Shown: positions 46,181 to 55,347, counted from the first letter of the stretch. The stretch: DNA of 64,000 bases from Calothrix sp. 336/3 (GCF_000734895.2 NZ_CP011382.1:6144491-6208490), one strand, 5' to 3'. Made by a program: numbers and translations. Notes: generated by a model from the letters alone, not told the origin.

Positions 46181-46320
46181 TCGCCCCCTTGTAGACTTTT
46201 GCAAAATAGCGCCCCCTTGTAGACTTTTGCAAAATAGCGCCCCCTTGTAGACTTTTGCAAAATAGCGCCCCCTTGTAGACTTTTGCAAAATAGCGCCCCC
46301 TTGTAGACTTTTGCAAAATA
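46181..46320. repeat. Minisatellite, 5 x 28 bp
   Basis: Five head-to-tail copies of a 28-bp unit (GCGCCCCCTTGTAGACTTTT then GCAAAATA) fill exactly 140 bp; the first copy has T for the initial G. Both ends are GCGATCGCC HIP1-type sites. Because 28 is not a multiple of three, the minus strand reads open in all three frames as AKVYKGALFCKSLQGGAIL-type text, which is not coding. It lies 24 bp from the ilvE stop codon. Confidence 0.97.
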
Positions 46321-46344
46321 GCGATCGCCAGTGAGCTAAATCCA

Positions 46345-47256
46345 CTAAATATCAATGGGGAAAACCCAATCCTGGTACTCAGAATCACGATTTTCCGTAA
46401 TTGCTACCAGCTTTTCGCGGATTTTTTCACTAATTGGTCGATTTTCTGGGAGATAATAATTTTCAATCCGATTCACTGGCACAACTTTTGCCGCAGTACC
46501 ACTGAGAAAGACTTCATCAGCAATCAATAACTCCGATTTATCTACGGCTCTTTCAATCACCGGAATCCCAAAATTCTTGGCAATTGTCACTACACTATCC
46601 CTGGTAATCCCTTCCAAAATATCATGGTCGAAACCAGGGGTAATAATTTGCCCATTTCTGACTACAAAGATATTCATCCCCGAAGCTTCGCTGACTTTCC
46701 CCTGGGAATTCATCAGGATAGCTTCATCAAAACCAGATTCCGCCGCTTCTGTTTTTGCCAGGGAAGAGGTAATATAAGCACCACAAATTTTACCTCGTAG
46801 GGGGAAACTAGCATCTTCCTGACGCTGCCAAGAGCTAATCCGGCAACTCACACCTGCGGGGGAAAGATAATCACCTAATTCAATGCCATAAACGGCGAAA
46901 TTCTTATCAATATTATGTAATCTAGGGGCAATCCCTAAATCGGAAGTATAAACGAAAGGACGAATATAAAAAGAACTTGTCGGTCGATTTTTCTTAACAA
47001 ATTCAATAATAGTTTCTTGAATTTTGGTCGCGGGTAAATTATAGTGCAGAAACTTGGCGCTTTGGCTGAGTCTTTGAGAATGGCGATCAAGTCTAAACAG
47101 CAGAATTTGAGAGGGATTTTCCGGATTGGGAATACCTCGCATTCCTCCAAAAGCTCCTGTACCATAGTGTAAAGCATGGGTGGCAATGGAGATTGTCGCC
47201 TCGGCAAAGGGTACAAATTTATCTTGGAAATAAGCAATAGGTAAAAAATTGTACAT
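46345..47256 (-). CDS. ilvE: Branched-chain amino acid aminotransferase
   Basis: This 303-residue class IV PLP enzyme performs the last step of valine, leucine and isoleucine synthesis. It shows ATHALHYGTGAFGGMRG, SFYIRPFVYTSDLGI, the PLP lysine Lys156 in FPLRGKICGAYITSSLAKTEA, and SEASGMNIFVVRNGQIITPGFDHDILEGITRDSV. The length is standard. It is monocistronic, with the minisatellite just beyond its stop codon. Confidence 0.94.
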   Translation of the reverse strand: MYNFLPIAYFQDKFVPFAEATISIATHALHYGTGAFGGMRGIPNPENPSQILLFRLDRHSQRLSQSAKFLHYNLPATKIQETIIEFVKKNRPTSSFYIRPFVYTSDLGIAPRLHNIDKNFAVYGIELGDYLSPAGVSCRISSWQRQEDASFPLRGKICGAYITSSLAKTEAAESGFDEAILMNSQGKVSEASGMNIFVVRNGQIITPGFDHDILEGITRDSVVTIAKNFGIPVIERAVDKSELLIADEVFLSGTAAKVVPVNRIENYYLPENRPISEKIREKLVAITENRDSEYQDWVFPIDI

Positions 47257-47342
47257 AACTATCCAGTTGGGGAAATGAAAAAATAACGGCGTTCTCTTAG
47301 AGGGAACGCTGTCGATAATAGCATTTCAATTTGAGATTTTCT

Positions 47343-48140
47343 CTAATCGAGAAGCCACATCTGTGATGAATTATCCTCTCTTTCCGTTGGTGGTGTGAGG
47401 GGAACCCTTTCTGGGGCACGATGGGATTTTCTGTAGGAGAGGGATTTGGCGATTTCTGCTTCTTTTCTGACGATGCTGCTGGTTTTTCCTTGTTTCAAGT
47501 TAGTGAGTTCTGCGGTAAGTTGAGAGTTAGATTCTGCTAATTGCAGAGCATCTTTTTTAGCGTCATAGAGTTCTTTTTTTAACCTTTCAGTCATATTTTG
47601 CTCTTCAGCTAAGGTTAATTCCAGGGTAGTAATTTTCTCTTGGAGATTTGCCTGATGCTTTTGAGATTTTTCTAGGGTAGTAATAGTCGCTGTTAATTCT
47701 GTGACTTTTTCTTGTAGCTTTGCCTGATGTTTTTGGGCTTTTTCTAGGGTAGTAATAGTCGCTGTTAATTCTGTGACTTTTTCTTGCAGCTGTGCCTGAT
47801 GCTTTTGGGCTTTTTCTAGGGTAGTAATAGTAGTTGTCAATTCTGTTATTTGTTGTTGTAGGTTGCTTTCCCTTTGTTGAGTGGCTGCTAAATCTTGAGC
47901 CACTGACTCTAATTGAGATATTTTCTGGTGTAAATCTGTTGTTTCCTGCCGTGATGTTTCTAACTCTGCTTGTAACTTTTTGATGATATTTTCGGTGTCA
48001 GGATTTAGGGTAGTTAATTCTGATTTTTCAGAGACTGGGGTTGCGGTGACATCAATCACTGCGTTAGTTTCTGTATTTTCTGGGGATGGGTTGGTTTGTG
48101 CTTCTTCTTTCAACAAATCAGCAAGACGTTTTCTCGGCAT
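47343..48140 (-). CDS. mcdB: McdB-like coiled-coil partner of the ParA ATPase
   Basis: This 265-residue protein starts at the ATG one base after the ParA stop, giving MPRKRLADLLKEE. It has a charged N-terminus, an acidic linker, a long coiled coil (about 60-220) and a basic tail with RKSHRAPERVP that ends in MWLLD. A basic N-terminus, Gln-rich coiled coil and a near-terminal Trp fit type 2 McdB proteins, which spread carboxysomes over the nucleoid together with McdA. The coiled coil includes three near-identical 24-residue units (LQEKVTELTATITTLEKAQK type), mirrored by 72-bp DNA repeats at about 47640-47850. A different ParA-type cargo adaptor is the main alternative. Confidence 0.65.
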   Translation of the reverse strand: MPRKRLADLLKEEAQTNPSPENTETNAVIDVTATPVSEKSELTTLNPDTENIIKKLQAELETSRQETTDLHQKISQLESVAQDLAATQQRESNLQQQITELTTTITTLEKAQKHQAQLQEKVTELTATITTLEKAQKHQAKLQEKVTELTATITTLEKSQKHQANLQEKITTLELTLAEEQNMTERLKKELYDAKKDALQLAESNSQLTAELTNLKQGKTSSIVRKEAEIAKSLSYRKSHRAPERVPLTPPTEREDNSSQMWLLD

Positions 48141-48141
48141 T

Positions 48142-48783
48142 TTACTTTCTCCAATCACGCTGTAATTCATTAGCTACACGGCGATAGTCAGATTCGGCTT
48201 CTCGCGCATTTTTCCCGCGCCATTTGGTAATTGCTACACCTTCTAATGCTGCCCGCTCATGGGCTTTGTAGGCACGAATGAAGGCATGGCAAGCGGGTAT
48301 TCCTAATTGCATGAGAGTATTTTGTGCTTCTAGTGCTTCTCCTAAACTGCGGGTATCAACTTTCGTGAGTAATACTCGGTGGGGGGTTCCCACGGGGGTA
48401 ACTGCTGCTCTCACGGTATCAATTAGGACTGTTAAATCCATTGGTGCTGGTGGTGTGGGCAAAACCAAATAGTCTGCGATCGCCACTACTTTTGCTAATG
48501 CTTCCGAGTGCAGTGCTGGAGGTGTATCAACCACTATTAGATCGTAACCTGTAATCTTCTTTAAATCACCTAATAATTGAGGATTTACTTCTTGGGATAA
48601 ATCGAACCCCATGGTATTCTGGCTACGTCCAAACCACCAACTCGCAGAACCCTGAATATCTGCATCTATCAACAAGACTTTTTTCTCTTCAGCGAAAGTT
48701 GCCGCTAGGTTGACTGCGGTGGTTGTTTTACCTACTCCCCCTTTGCCGTTGAGGATAGCGATGATTTTGGGAATTGCTGCCAC
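48142..48783 (-). CDS. mcdA: ParA/MinD-type ATPase, McdA-like
   Basis: This 213-residue protein has the deviant Walker A ILNGKGGVGKTTTAVNLAATFA with signature Lys14, the switch region LLIDADIQGSASWWFGR, and IVVDTPPALHSEAL. Such ATPases form gradients on DNA and position a cargo. The one-base spacing to the coiled-coil gene with a near-terminal Trp indicates the carboxysome-positioning pair McdA/McdB, as opposed to chromosome ParA, which would be next to parB. Chromosome or plasmid partition is the alternative, but no ParB-like protein or parS cluster is present. Confidence 0.75.
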   Translation of the reverse strand: MAAIPKIIAILNGKGGVGKTTTAVNLAATFAEEKKVLLIDADIQGSASWWFGRSQNTMGFDLSQEVNPQLLGDLKKITGYDLIVVDTPPALHSEALAKVVAIADYLVLPTPPAPMDLTVLIDTVRAAVTPVGTPHRVLLTKVDTRSLGEALEAQNTLMQLGIPACHAFIRAYKAHERAALEGVAITKWRGKNAREAESDYRRVANELQRDWRK

Positions 48784-48790
48784 TTTAAAA

Positions 48791-48818
48791 TAATTCGTAA
48801 TTCGTAATTCGTAATTCG
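48791..48818. repeat. Heptanucleotide tandem repeat (STRR), 4 units
   Basis: Four perfect TAATTCG heptamers upstream of mcdA, directly next to the dispersed repeat copy B. Same class as other heptamer arrays in the window. Confidence 0.9.
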
Positions 48819-48820
48819 TA

Positions 48821-48909
48821 ATTACGTTTTGTTACGGGGATTTAAACCCAGACACAAAACACGCTGCTTATAGAAGCAGGGGACTTAAACTCTCAAAGTT
48901 GGTTAAAAA
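48821..48909. repeat. Dispersed 89-bp intergenic repeat, copy B
   Basis: About 80% identical to 36842-36930, including ATTACGTTTTG, the hairpin CTGCTT-ATA-GAAGCAG, GGGGACTTAAAC and CAAAGTTGGTTAAAAA. Both copies are next to ATTCGTAAT-type short repeats, which suggests a common origin of the block. Confidence 0.75.
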
Positions 48910-48984
48910 CCAAACCCTTTGGAGATTTGTCTTAATCCGTAATACTCATAAATACCAGAATACCAGGCAATTGTGACTATAAAT

Positions 48985-49033
48985 GAGTAGGGAGTAGGGA
49001 GTAGGGAGTAAGGAGTAAGGAGTAGGGAGTAAT
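48985..49033. repeat. Heptanucleotide tandem repeat (STRR), 7 units
   Basis: Seven consecutive heptamers (GAGTAGG x3, GAGTAAG x2, GAGTAGG, GAGTAAT), just beyond the stop codon of the TMEM175-like gene. Confidence 0.9.
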
Positions 49034-49064
49034 GGGAAAAAATACCTTGCTTGATTGGGGTATG

Positions 49065-49640
49065 TCAGGAGTTAAGGGTTTTTTCGATGCGGCGATCGGG
49101 GATGAGCCAAATGATGGCTACTAGGGTGTATAACAGACAAGCAGCCCAGGAGTTGACGAAGGAAATTAAAATTGCCACTGTATAGATTCCTAGAGATATT
49201 TTACCTTTGAAGTCTCGACCGAGGGCGATCGCCAAGGTGGAATCTTTACCGTGATGAGCAACTAGGGTAGTGGTAAGAATTGTGTAGGCGATCGCTGCTA
49301 ATAATAAGACTACGCCATACAGAGCTACGGGCAAGGGGGCTAAATGGTTTTCACCTAACCATCCAGTCACGAAAGGAATCAGTGATAACCAGAATAGTAA
49401 ATGCAGATTCGCCCACAGTACCCTACCATTAACATATCTGACTGCTTGTAATAAATGATGATGATTACTCCAGTAAATACCGAGGTAAATAAAACTCAAA
49501 ACATAGCTAAAAAATACTGGTATCAGTGGTTTGAGAGCGGCTAAATCGGCTTCATGGGGAACTTTTAATTCTAGTACCATGATGGTGATGATGATAGCAA
49601 TTACACCATCACTGAATGCTTCTAATCGGTTTTTCTCCAT
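49065..49640 (-). CDS. TMEM175 family (DUF1211) channel-like protein
   Basis: This 191-residue membrane protein begins MEKNRLEAFSDGVIAIIITIMVLELKVP, with the FSDG signature of bacterial TMEM175 potassium channels. About six membrane helices follow, including FFSYVLSFIYLGIYWSNHHHLLQ, LHLLFWLSLIPFVTGWLG and VALYGVVLLLAAIAYTILT. One six-helix unit would assemble as a tetramer. It probably conducts K+ or other monovalent cations. Monocistronic. Confidence 0.92.
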   Translation of the reverse strand: MEKNRLEAFSDGVIAIIITIMVLELKVPHEADLAALKPLIPVFFSYVLSFIYLGIYWSNHHHLLQAVRYVNGRVLWANLHLLFWLSLIPFVTGWLGENHLAPLPVALYGVVLLLAAIAYTILTTTLVAHHGKDSTLAIALGRDFKGKISLGIYTVAILISFVNSWAACLLYTLVAIIWLIPDRRIEKTLNS

Positions 49641-49851
49641 ATTGATGGCATCATCTGATTTTCCTTATTTTCGCAGTCTTGTAGTCATGGCGATCGCTCC
49701 CCTAGGAAAATAATCAAAGGGATAGGGGATAATTGGGCAAAGCATCCCTGTAGAGTTTGATGCAGATTTAAAATTAGTGGCGATCGCTGTGATGAAATAT
49801 GACTGATACAGTCACCATGAAAAATCAAGGTTTTGAGCTTGCTTCCTCTTG

Positions 49852-50097
49852 TTAAGTTTTAAAATGACGACGAAAACGGGAGTCGAGCTTATCATTTTTT
49901 CTTTGGTTGCAGGTAAGGCAAAGAGTTTGTAAATTACTCATATCATTTTGACCACCACGGGCAAGGGGTATGATATGGTCAATGGTTAATTGGCTTTCTG
50001 TCTCTTTCTTGCCACAACTTTGACATTGATACTGATCGCGTTGCAAAACATATTGACGCACTTCTTTCGGGATAGGAATACGCGGAGTTTTTGCCAT
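49852..50097 (-). CDS. HNH endonuclease
   Basis: This 81-residue protein is a minimal HNH nuclease. It shows the zinc pairs CQSCG and CLTCN and the catalytic LTIDHIIPLARGGQNDMSNLQTLC motif (Asp-His, then Asn). The N-terminal basic PRIPIPKEVRQYVLQRDQYQ is typical of single-domain cyanobacterial HNH proteins. The role could be in mobile DNA, repair or restriction. It is 15 bp downstream of a KGK gene on the same strand and could be the last gene of that run. Confidence 0.92.
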   Translation of the reverse strand: MAKTPRIPIPKEVRQYVLQRDQYQCQSCGKKETESQLTIDHIIPLARGGQNDMSNLQTLCLTCNQRKNDKLDSRFRRHFKT

Positions 50098-50112
50098 AAC
50101 TATTGCGTGATT

Positions 50113-50493
50113 TTATTGTGTTATTTGACTGATTTGCCGACGAATATCTTCCAGAGGTGATTCTGATTCGGGTGTTTCTTCTATTTCTAGTTCATCTGGG
50201 GCAAATTCTAGGGATATTTTAATTCTGACTTTTCCTTTCTGCCATTTTTTACCAGGTACAAGAAGCTCACATTCCATACCTTCATTAAACCAAGAACTAA
50301 TAGAGCGGGAATAAGGTATACTTCCTCTTCCTTCTGATGACAATTTATTTCTTAATTTTTCCCAAAACTCACCAAAAAATGCTTTTACTATATATTGAGT
50401 CATGTCAATGACTTTAAAGCTATGGCTATCAATATATATCATTGCATCATCTGTATCAGATTCTTTACCTAATTTGCGAAATTCATTATTCAT
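50113..50493 (-). CDS. KGK-domain protein 1
   Basis: This 126-residue protein carries the KGK motif in KKWQKGKVRIKISLEFAPDELE, the hallmark of a small cyanobacterial family of unknown function. Before it lies WFNEGMECELLVPG; after it comes an acidic tail and SPLEDIRRQISQI. It is a paralog of the next gene upstream (50539-50934): both have an N-terminal helical part, a G(I/M)ECE(I/L)L strand, W-x-KGK and SPL-(E/D)-D-(I/F)RR. The tandem pair is probably an operon with the HNH gene. Confidence 0.8.
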   Translation of the reverse strand: MNNEFRKLGKESDTDDAMIYIDSHSFKVIDMTQYIVKAFFGEFWEKLRNKLSSEGRGSIPYSRSISSWFNEGMECELLVPGKKWQKGKVRIKISLEFAPDELEIEETPESESPLEDIRRQISQITQ

Positions 50494-50538
50494 AGTATTA
50501 TTCCTCGATAAATCATCATTTATTATTTGTCAGAATCA

Positions 50539-50934
50539 TTACATTCTTCTGAAATCATCCAAAGGTGACTCAGGAGGGAGAATAACTGAGTTGCAATTAT
50601 CCAAATCATCTACATTTTCTTCCTCAATGATAATTTCTATACTGACTTCGATTTTCATTTTTCCTTTCTTCCAGTTTTCATAACCTAATTGGAGAATTTC
50701 ACATTCAATACCATTCTGTAACCAGTGCTGATGTGGAGGGTTTTTGGCAGGATGTCCATCTACATTCAAGTTAACTCCTTTATTTTTTAATTCATGATTT
50801 AATTGATTACCCAAATTAACATTCAATGATTTTCTCAAGGCTTCTCGAATTTTACCGACTTTGTATGTGTAATTATCAGAAAAAGAAACTACATCATTAT
50901 CATTACAGTCAATCTTTTTAAAAGTTTCTGGCAT
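50539..50934 (-). CDS. KGK-domain protein 2
   Basis: This 131-residue protein has the same layout as its neighbour: a helical N-terminal part, WLQNGIECEILQLGYENWKKGKMKIEVSIEI, an acidic stretch (EEENVDDLDN) and SPLDDFRRM at the end. It is clearly diverged from the first copy, so the duplication is old. No enzyme motif is visible. It lies about 190 bp downstream of the dynamin-like gene on the same strand. Confidence 0.8.
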   Translation of the reverse strand: MPETFKKIDCNDNDVVSFSDNYTYKVGKIREALRKSLNVNLGNQLNHELKNKGVNLNVDGHPAKNPPHQHWLQNGIECEILQLGYENWKKGKMKIEVSIEIIIEEENVDDLDNCNSVILPPESPLDDFRRM

Positions 50935-51126
50935 TTTTTTATTTTCTCCTTAAAAATAATCAAATTCTAGAATTTTAACATTTAGAAGTAGGTTGGGTTG
51001 AACAAAGTGAAACCCGATACCAATATATACATTGGGTGATTCAGATCATGTTGGGTTATACAAAGCCTGCACCCAACCTACATTTAATGTACTAAATGAC
51101 AACAAAGATAACGCTACTACAAACTT

Positions 51127-53544
51127 TTAAACTGTAGCCGTAACAAATACATTCTCCTCCGTCGCTACAGATTCTAAATCCTCGATTACAGGTAAAAGAT
51201 GCTCATACAAACCCATACTCTGCAAGCAACTATTAATATTACCCACAGCCAAATTGTAAGCAATAATTTTTTGTTCAACTGTTCCTAACAAACGCTGGTT
51301 TTGGATAATTTTTTCCTCTGCTTCCTGTTGCAAAGTAGTTTCTAAATAGGCTCGTGCCTGGGCATATTGCTGTAAAATATCATCAGCTTGTTTATCAGCC
51401 ATGGGTAATAGCTGGGTTTTCAGAACCTGATTCACCGTTTGGCGGAAATTTTTGCGAATCGTTTCGTTTACCTTGGGTTCAAAATCGAGCTTCAACAATT
51501 GTCGAATTGCGGGTTCAGCTTCCACCATACTTTCACAGTCATAACCTTGGGAAGTTTGCAACAAAGTTTGCCGGAATTGGTAAATTGAAAAAGTACCTTC
51601 ATCGTAAAATCTAGGACTTTCTCTGACAAAGCGATCGCACTCTACCTTTGCATTACTTACTAACCCGTGAAGTACATCTTTTTCTAATAGCTTTAATTCC
51701 TGTTCAATTCCGCTATCATTACCCAATAAACGGTATAATTGACGGTAGAAGTCGGCTTTACGGATATCATCTAATAAACGTTGGAAAAGATTAGTCACCA
51801 ACTCTTGGCAAGATGCCACTAAAATATCTTCTAGTTGATTGGCTAAATAATAAAATGCCTCAACTAAAATTGCCAAAAGTGGTGCTGTCGCGTTGCGAGG
51901 ATGGCTGTAAGTTGCTCGACGGTAAGCATCTGCCACGGAAAAAGTATCTAATAATTCATCTAATCGCCGAATCATTTTGACTTGCAATTGGCGAAAATCA
52001 CTTTCAAACGCATCACAATTATTAGTAATAATTCGATTGACTTCTGTTGTAATATACTCGCTAAAATCCTTACCTACCTGCTGTAACTGTTGGTTGAGAC
52101 GTTGTAACTCTTGTACTTTCATTGCCTCAATTTCTCGCGGTTGACTATCTAAATTGCGCTGCATTTCCTGATAGGATTTTTTTAGTTGAATGCAAGCATC
52201 TTCTAAGTCATCTGCTAAAACTTTAAATAGTTGAGGGCGTTTTTCTTCTGTTAAGTAACGGGTAATCGCAGTACGAAACTCTTCGACTCCACTATCTTGA
52301 ATCAGTCGATTAATTAAAGGTTGTCCCTGCTCTGCTAAAATTCGTGTATAGTTCTCATTGGGAGTTTCAAAGCTATTCACAGAAACACGAAACTGAGTCA
52401 ATTTACCCGAATTACTACAATAACGGAGAAATTCATTGACAAATTGTGGTGTTTCTTCCTCTCCATCTAAACCTTTAACACTTTCACTAAAAACAGAATC
52501 TAAACCAAATCTATCTTTACCACTTGTCTGTTTAATTTGACTGCCATAGAATCCTAACAATCCGCTAGTTTTGTACACACGAGAGTTTTCTCGAAACTGA
52601 TTCAGAATCAAATCATCCAGACGTTGACGCAGCTGGGTATTGTGCCAAGTTTCATCAATACGGTTGAATATATAAAACACGCGATCGCGTATCCCCCCAT
52701 TTCCCCGCATCGTTTCTAAAAGTTGGGTTTCTTCCTTCGTCATATCCCCCGCAGATGCAGGTTTTAGCACACACACCACCGCAGAAGTATCAGGATTTTG
52801 AATCTTTGCATAGGTTAACTGTGCATCCTTTTCCACGGGTGCATCAATTCCGGGTGTATCGATAATCACGTTCCCATCTTCTAGTAGGGGATGGTGACAG
52901 TAGTATTCAATACGTCGCAATACGGAACTATTACTACCTCGACGAGCATAACTTGCAGCTTCCTTGAGATTAGTAAAATTGAATTTTTCCATGGAATAGG
53001 TAGCATTCATGACTGTGTGGATATGCTCTCGATTATTCACATATCCTTCTAGCAATAAAATTAATGCTTTTGCTTGTTTTGCGCGCTCTGATTTCCCCTC
53101 ACCACCCTCTTTTTGGATAATAGTTTGACAACCTTCTGTGAGTAAATCACTTACCTCTGGGCGATTAATATTAGCAACTGTATCAAATCCTAATCTTTGA
53201 CATAAAGAGATTGCCTGATCTCTAATTTCTGCTTCACTTAAAAATGTTAATACGACTCGCTCTTCTCCCGGTGGTGCATATTCAATTTTACATTCCGTAC
53301 CGGTGGCGTGTCCCTCTGCACTATATAATAGCTCTCGTTCTAGTAGTGCGTTAATTAGCATTGATTTGCCAGCACTAAATGCACCTGCGAAGACAATCTC
53401 GAATTTGGGGGCGATCGCCTTATTTAAGGAAGTCTTGATTGCTGTTGTATCATAGTTCCGAAGGTGAGATTCTTGCTGTAACAGTTGAAGAATAGAATCT
53501 ACTTGTGATTGCAAGTTTTCACACTGGGGTAGAAGCTGAGTCAT
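51127..53544 (-). CDS. Dynamin-like GTPase
   Basis: This 805-residue protein has an N-terminal GTPase domain: P-loop GAFSAGKS (54-61), switch-region Thr in GHATGTECKIEY, G3 IIDTPGIDAP (about residue 228), and a later FNRIDETW that fits the G4 position. The remaining about 450 residues are mainly helical with long coiled coils, as in bacterial dynamin-like proteins that remodel or tether membranes. It is longer than the Nostoc BDLP I recall (about 690 residues). No membrane-insertion paddle is obvious. It is followed by two KGK genes and preceded by two kinase genes, all on the same strand. Confidence 0.88.
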   Translation of the reverse strand: MTQLLPQCENLQSQVDSILQLLQQESHLRNYDTTAIKTSLNKAIAPKFEIVFAGAFSAGKSMLINALLERELLYSAEGHATGTECKIEYAPPGEERVVLTFLSEAEIRDQAISLCQRLGFDTVANINRPEVSDLLTEGCQTIIQKEGGEGKSERAKQAKALILLLEGYVNNREHIHTVMNATYSMEKFNFTNLKEAASYARRGSNSSVLRRIEYYCHHPLLEDGNVIIDTPGIDAPVEKDAQLTYAKIQNPDTSAVVCVLKPASAGDMTKEETQLLETMRGNGGIRDRVFYIFNRIDETWHNTQLRQRLDDLILNQFRENSRVYKTSGLLGFYGSQIKQTSGKDRFGLDSVFSESVKGLDGEEETPQFVNEFLRYCSNSGKLTQFRVSVNSFETPNENYTRILAEQGQPLINRLIQDSGVEEFRTAITRYLTEEKRPQLFKVLADDLEDACIQLKKSYQEMQRNLDSQPREIEAMKVQELQRLNQQLQQVGKDFSEYITTEVNRIITNNCDAFESDFRQLQVKMIRRLDELLDTFSVADAYRRATYSHPRNATAPLLAILVEAFYYLANQLEDILVASCQELVTNLFQRLLDDIRKADFYRQLYRLLGNDSGIEQELKLLEKDVLHGLVSNAKVECDRFVRESPRFYDEGTFSIYQFRQTLLQTSQGYDCESMVEAEPAIRQLLKLDFEPKVNETIRKNFRQTVNQVLKTQLLPMADKQADDILQQYAQARAYLETTLQQEAEEKIIQNQRLLGTVEQKIIAYNLAVGNINSCLQSMGLYEHLLPVIEDLESVATEENVFVTATV

Positions 53545-53790
53545 AAAACATATTTAAGAAATATTCTATATATTTTATTAACTTAACCTCTAGCTATACG
53601 TCCGTAGTTATACATAAAGCGCTTCAGCATTAAGCATTAATATAACTTAGGCAGTAGTGAGGAAAAAATGATGATTGCAGATTACTTTTAAGCTTCTGAT
53701 GAGGTATAGTATTGCCTCTACATAAGTTCTAATTTTACATCAGTTGATAAATATTTAATTGATATAAAATCACTGATTACTTGTTCAGGT

Positions 53791-55293
53791 TTAAACTATT
53801 GCTACGGATGAAACTGCCTTAAGTTGTTGGAGAATCTTTGCCTGCATTTGTTGATACTGTTTGCGCAAAATATTTTTGCTGAGTTGAGGATTGCTAGAAG
53901 AGGGTAAATTTTTGTTAGACTCTAACCAACTTTTTAACATTTGCTGTTGATGGTTTTCTATACGACAGCTGAGAACATTGACACAATTATTAGGTTTTTC
54001 TAAGGTGAAGAAAATCAAAGGATAGCATTCATGATTTAAGAGTGCATTCACTAACTGATAATGATGGGAATTATGTAAATCTAAATAACAAGGTAGCCAC
54101 TTGGGTGGGAGATTAGAATGATAAATTAATGTCACCCACAACAGCATCGGATGGGGTGCAGATATGGGAAGAAAATAATTATAGCAACGACAGAGAGAGT
54201 AGTTACGAATATCTTCCTGTGGCATCATTAACCAGAGCGCAGTTACAGAATCCTGGGGGGTTTTGACAAAGTGAGGAAAAACAATTGTTTGAATCGGTTT
54301 ATTCTTTTTCCAGGTTAATTGCCGACAAGCTTGCTCTATATGATTATCTAATTTTGGCTGATGATAAATACTTTGTGATATTTTATGGTGAGCAATTTTT
54401 TCTGTATTTTCTAACCCTTCTAATACTTGCAGAACCTCTGTTAAGTTTTGGGGGCGATCGCAAACTTTTTTTTCTAGACAAGCCAAGATTAATTTCTCTA
54501 ATTCCTTGGGTACTTTGAGGTGGGGATTAACTTCATGAAATGTCCTCGGTTTTTCAAAATTATGTATCTTATACCAAGCACCAAATAATTCACTTTCGGG
54601 TTGCCAAGGTTTACAACCAGTCAGCATTTCATACATCATCACTCCCAAACTATAAATATCAGAGCGACTATCTAATTCGCTATTATTTAATTGTTCTGGA
54701 GAGCAGTAAGCTACTGTGCCATGAAATATTTGATTAGTGCTACAAATATCACCATGATTTACGAATCGAGCAATCCCAAAATCTAAAATTTTCGCCAATT
54801 GACCTAATATAGGATCCTGTAAGATTAATATATTTGCAGGTTTGATATCTCGATGTACTAAAGAATAAACCTTCCCATTAATATTTAAGCCTTTATGAGC
54901 GCATTGTAATCCGAGACAGATTTGACGTGAAATCTTGAGAAATGTTGTTAATGGTAAGGGAATTAAATCTTTGAGACTATTCCCAGAAAGATATTCCATG
55001 ACATAAAAAGGTTTCTCATCCTCACTCACACCAAAATCTGTAACTCTGACAATGTGTATGCTTTTATGACTCAAAGCAGCACAAATCTGCGCTTCCCTGG
55101 CAAAATCTTCTTGAATTTTCTGATCAATAAATTTACCCGTGATAAACTTAACGGCAACAGTTACTCCACCGAGGAGAATATCTTTAGCTAAAAAAACCTC
55201 ACCCATCCCCCCTCTACCAATTGACTGCTGAATCTGATAGCGTTTGGCAATTAGCTGATTACTAACAGGGGAAATATATATATGCTTATTCAC
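53791..55293 (-). CDS. Ser/Thr protein kinase A with shared C-terminal module
   Basis: This 500-residue protein has a Hanks-type kinase domain (about 19-280): GRGGMGEVFLAKD, Lys49 in VAVKFI, catalytic Asp149 in VHRDIKPANILIL, Asp171 in ILDFGIARFV, and an APE-like GTVAYCSPEQL. The C-terminal about 190 residues contain PIQTIVFPHFVKTPQDSVTALWLMMP and end with a helical stretch; they match the end of the next kinase upstream and no domain I know. No membrane segment is present, so the kinase is soluble. The two kinase genes are separated by 54 bp and are probably an operon made by tandem duplication. Confidence 0.9.
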   Translation of the reverse strand: MNKHIYISPVSNQLIAKRYQIQQSIGRGGMGEVFLAKDILLGGVTVAVKFITGKFIDQKIQEDFAREAQICAALSHKSIHIVRVTDFGVSEDEKPFYVMEYLSGNSLKDLIPLPLTTFLKISRQICLGLQCAHKGLNINGKVYSLVHRDIKPANILILQDPILGQLAKILDFGIARFVNHGDICSTNQIFHGTVAYCSPEQLNNSELDSRSDIYSLGVMMYEMLTGCKPWQPESELFGAWYKIHNFEKPRTFHEVNPHLKVPKELEKLILACLEKKVCDRPQNLTEVLQVLEGLENTEKIAHHKISQSIYHQPKLDNHIEQACRQLTWKKNKPIQTIVFPHFVKTPQDSVTALWLMMPQEDIRNYSLCRCYNYFLPISAPHPMLLWVTLIYHSNLPPKWLPCYLDLHNSHHYQLVNALLNHECYPLIFFTLEKPNNCVNVLSCRIENHQQQMLKSWLESNKNLPSSSNPQLSKNILRKQYQQMQAKILQQLKAVSSVAIV

Positions 55294-55347
55294 TTTGAAT
55301 TACTCCACCCGAAAAATAAAATTGTATATTTAAGTCATATTCACGGG

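Noticed and set aside
46151..46388. Three overlapping minus-strand frames with AKVYKGALFCKSLQGG repeats
   Set aside because: Open only because the 28-bp minisatellite lacks stop codons in all three frames; not coding.
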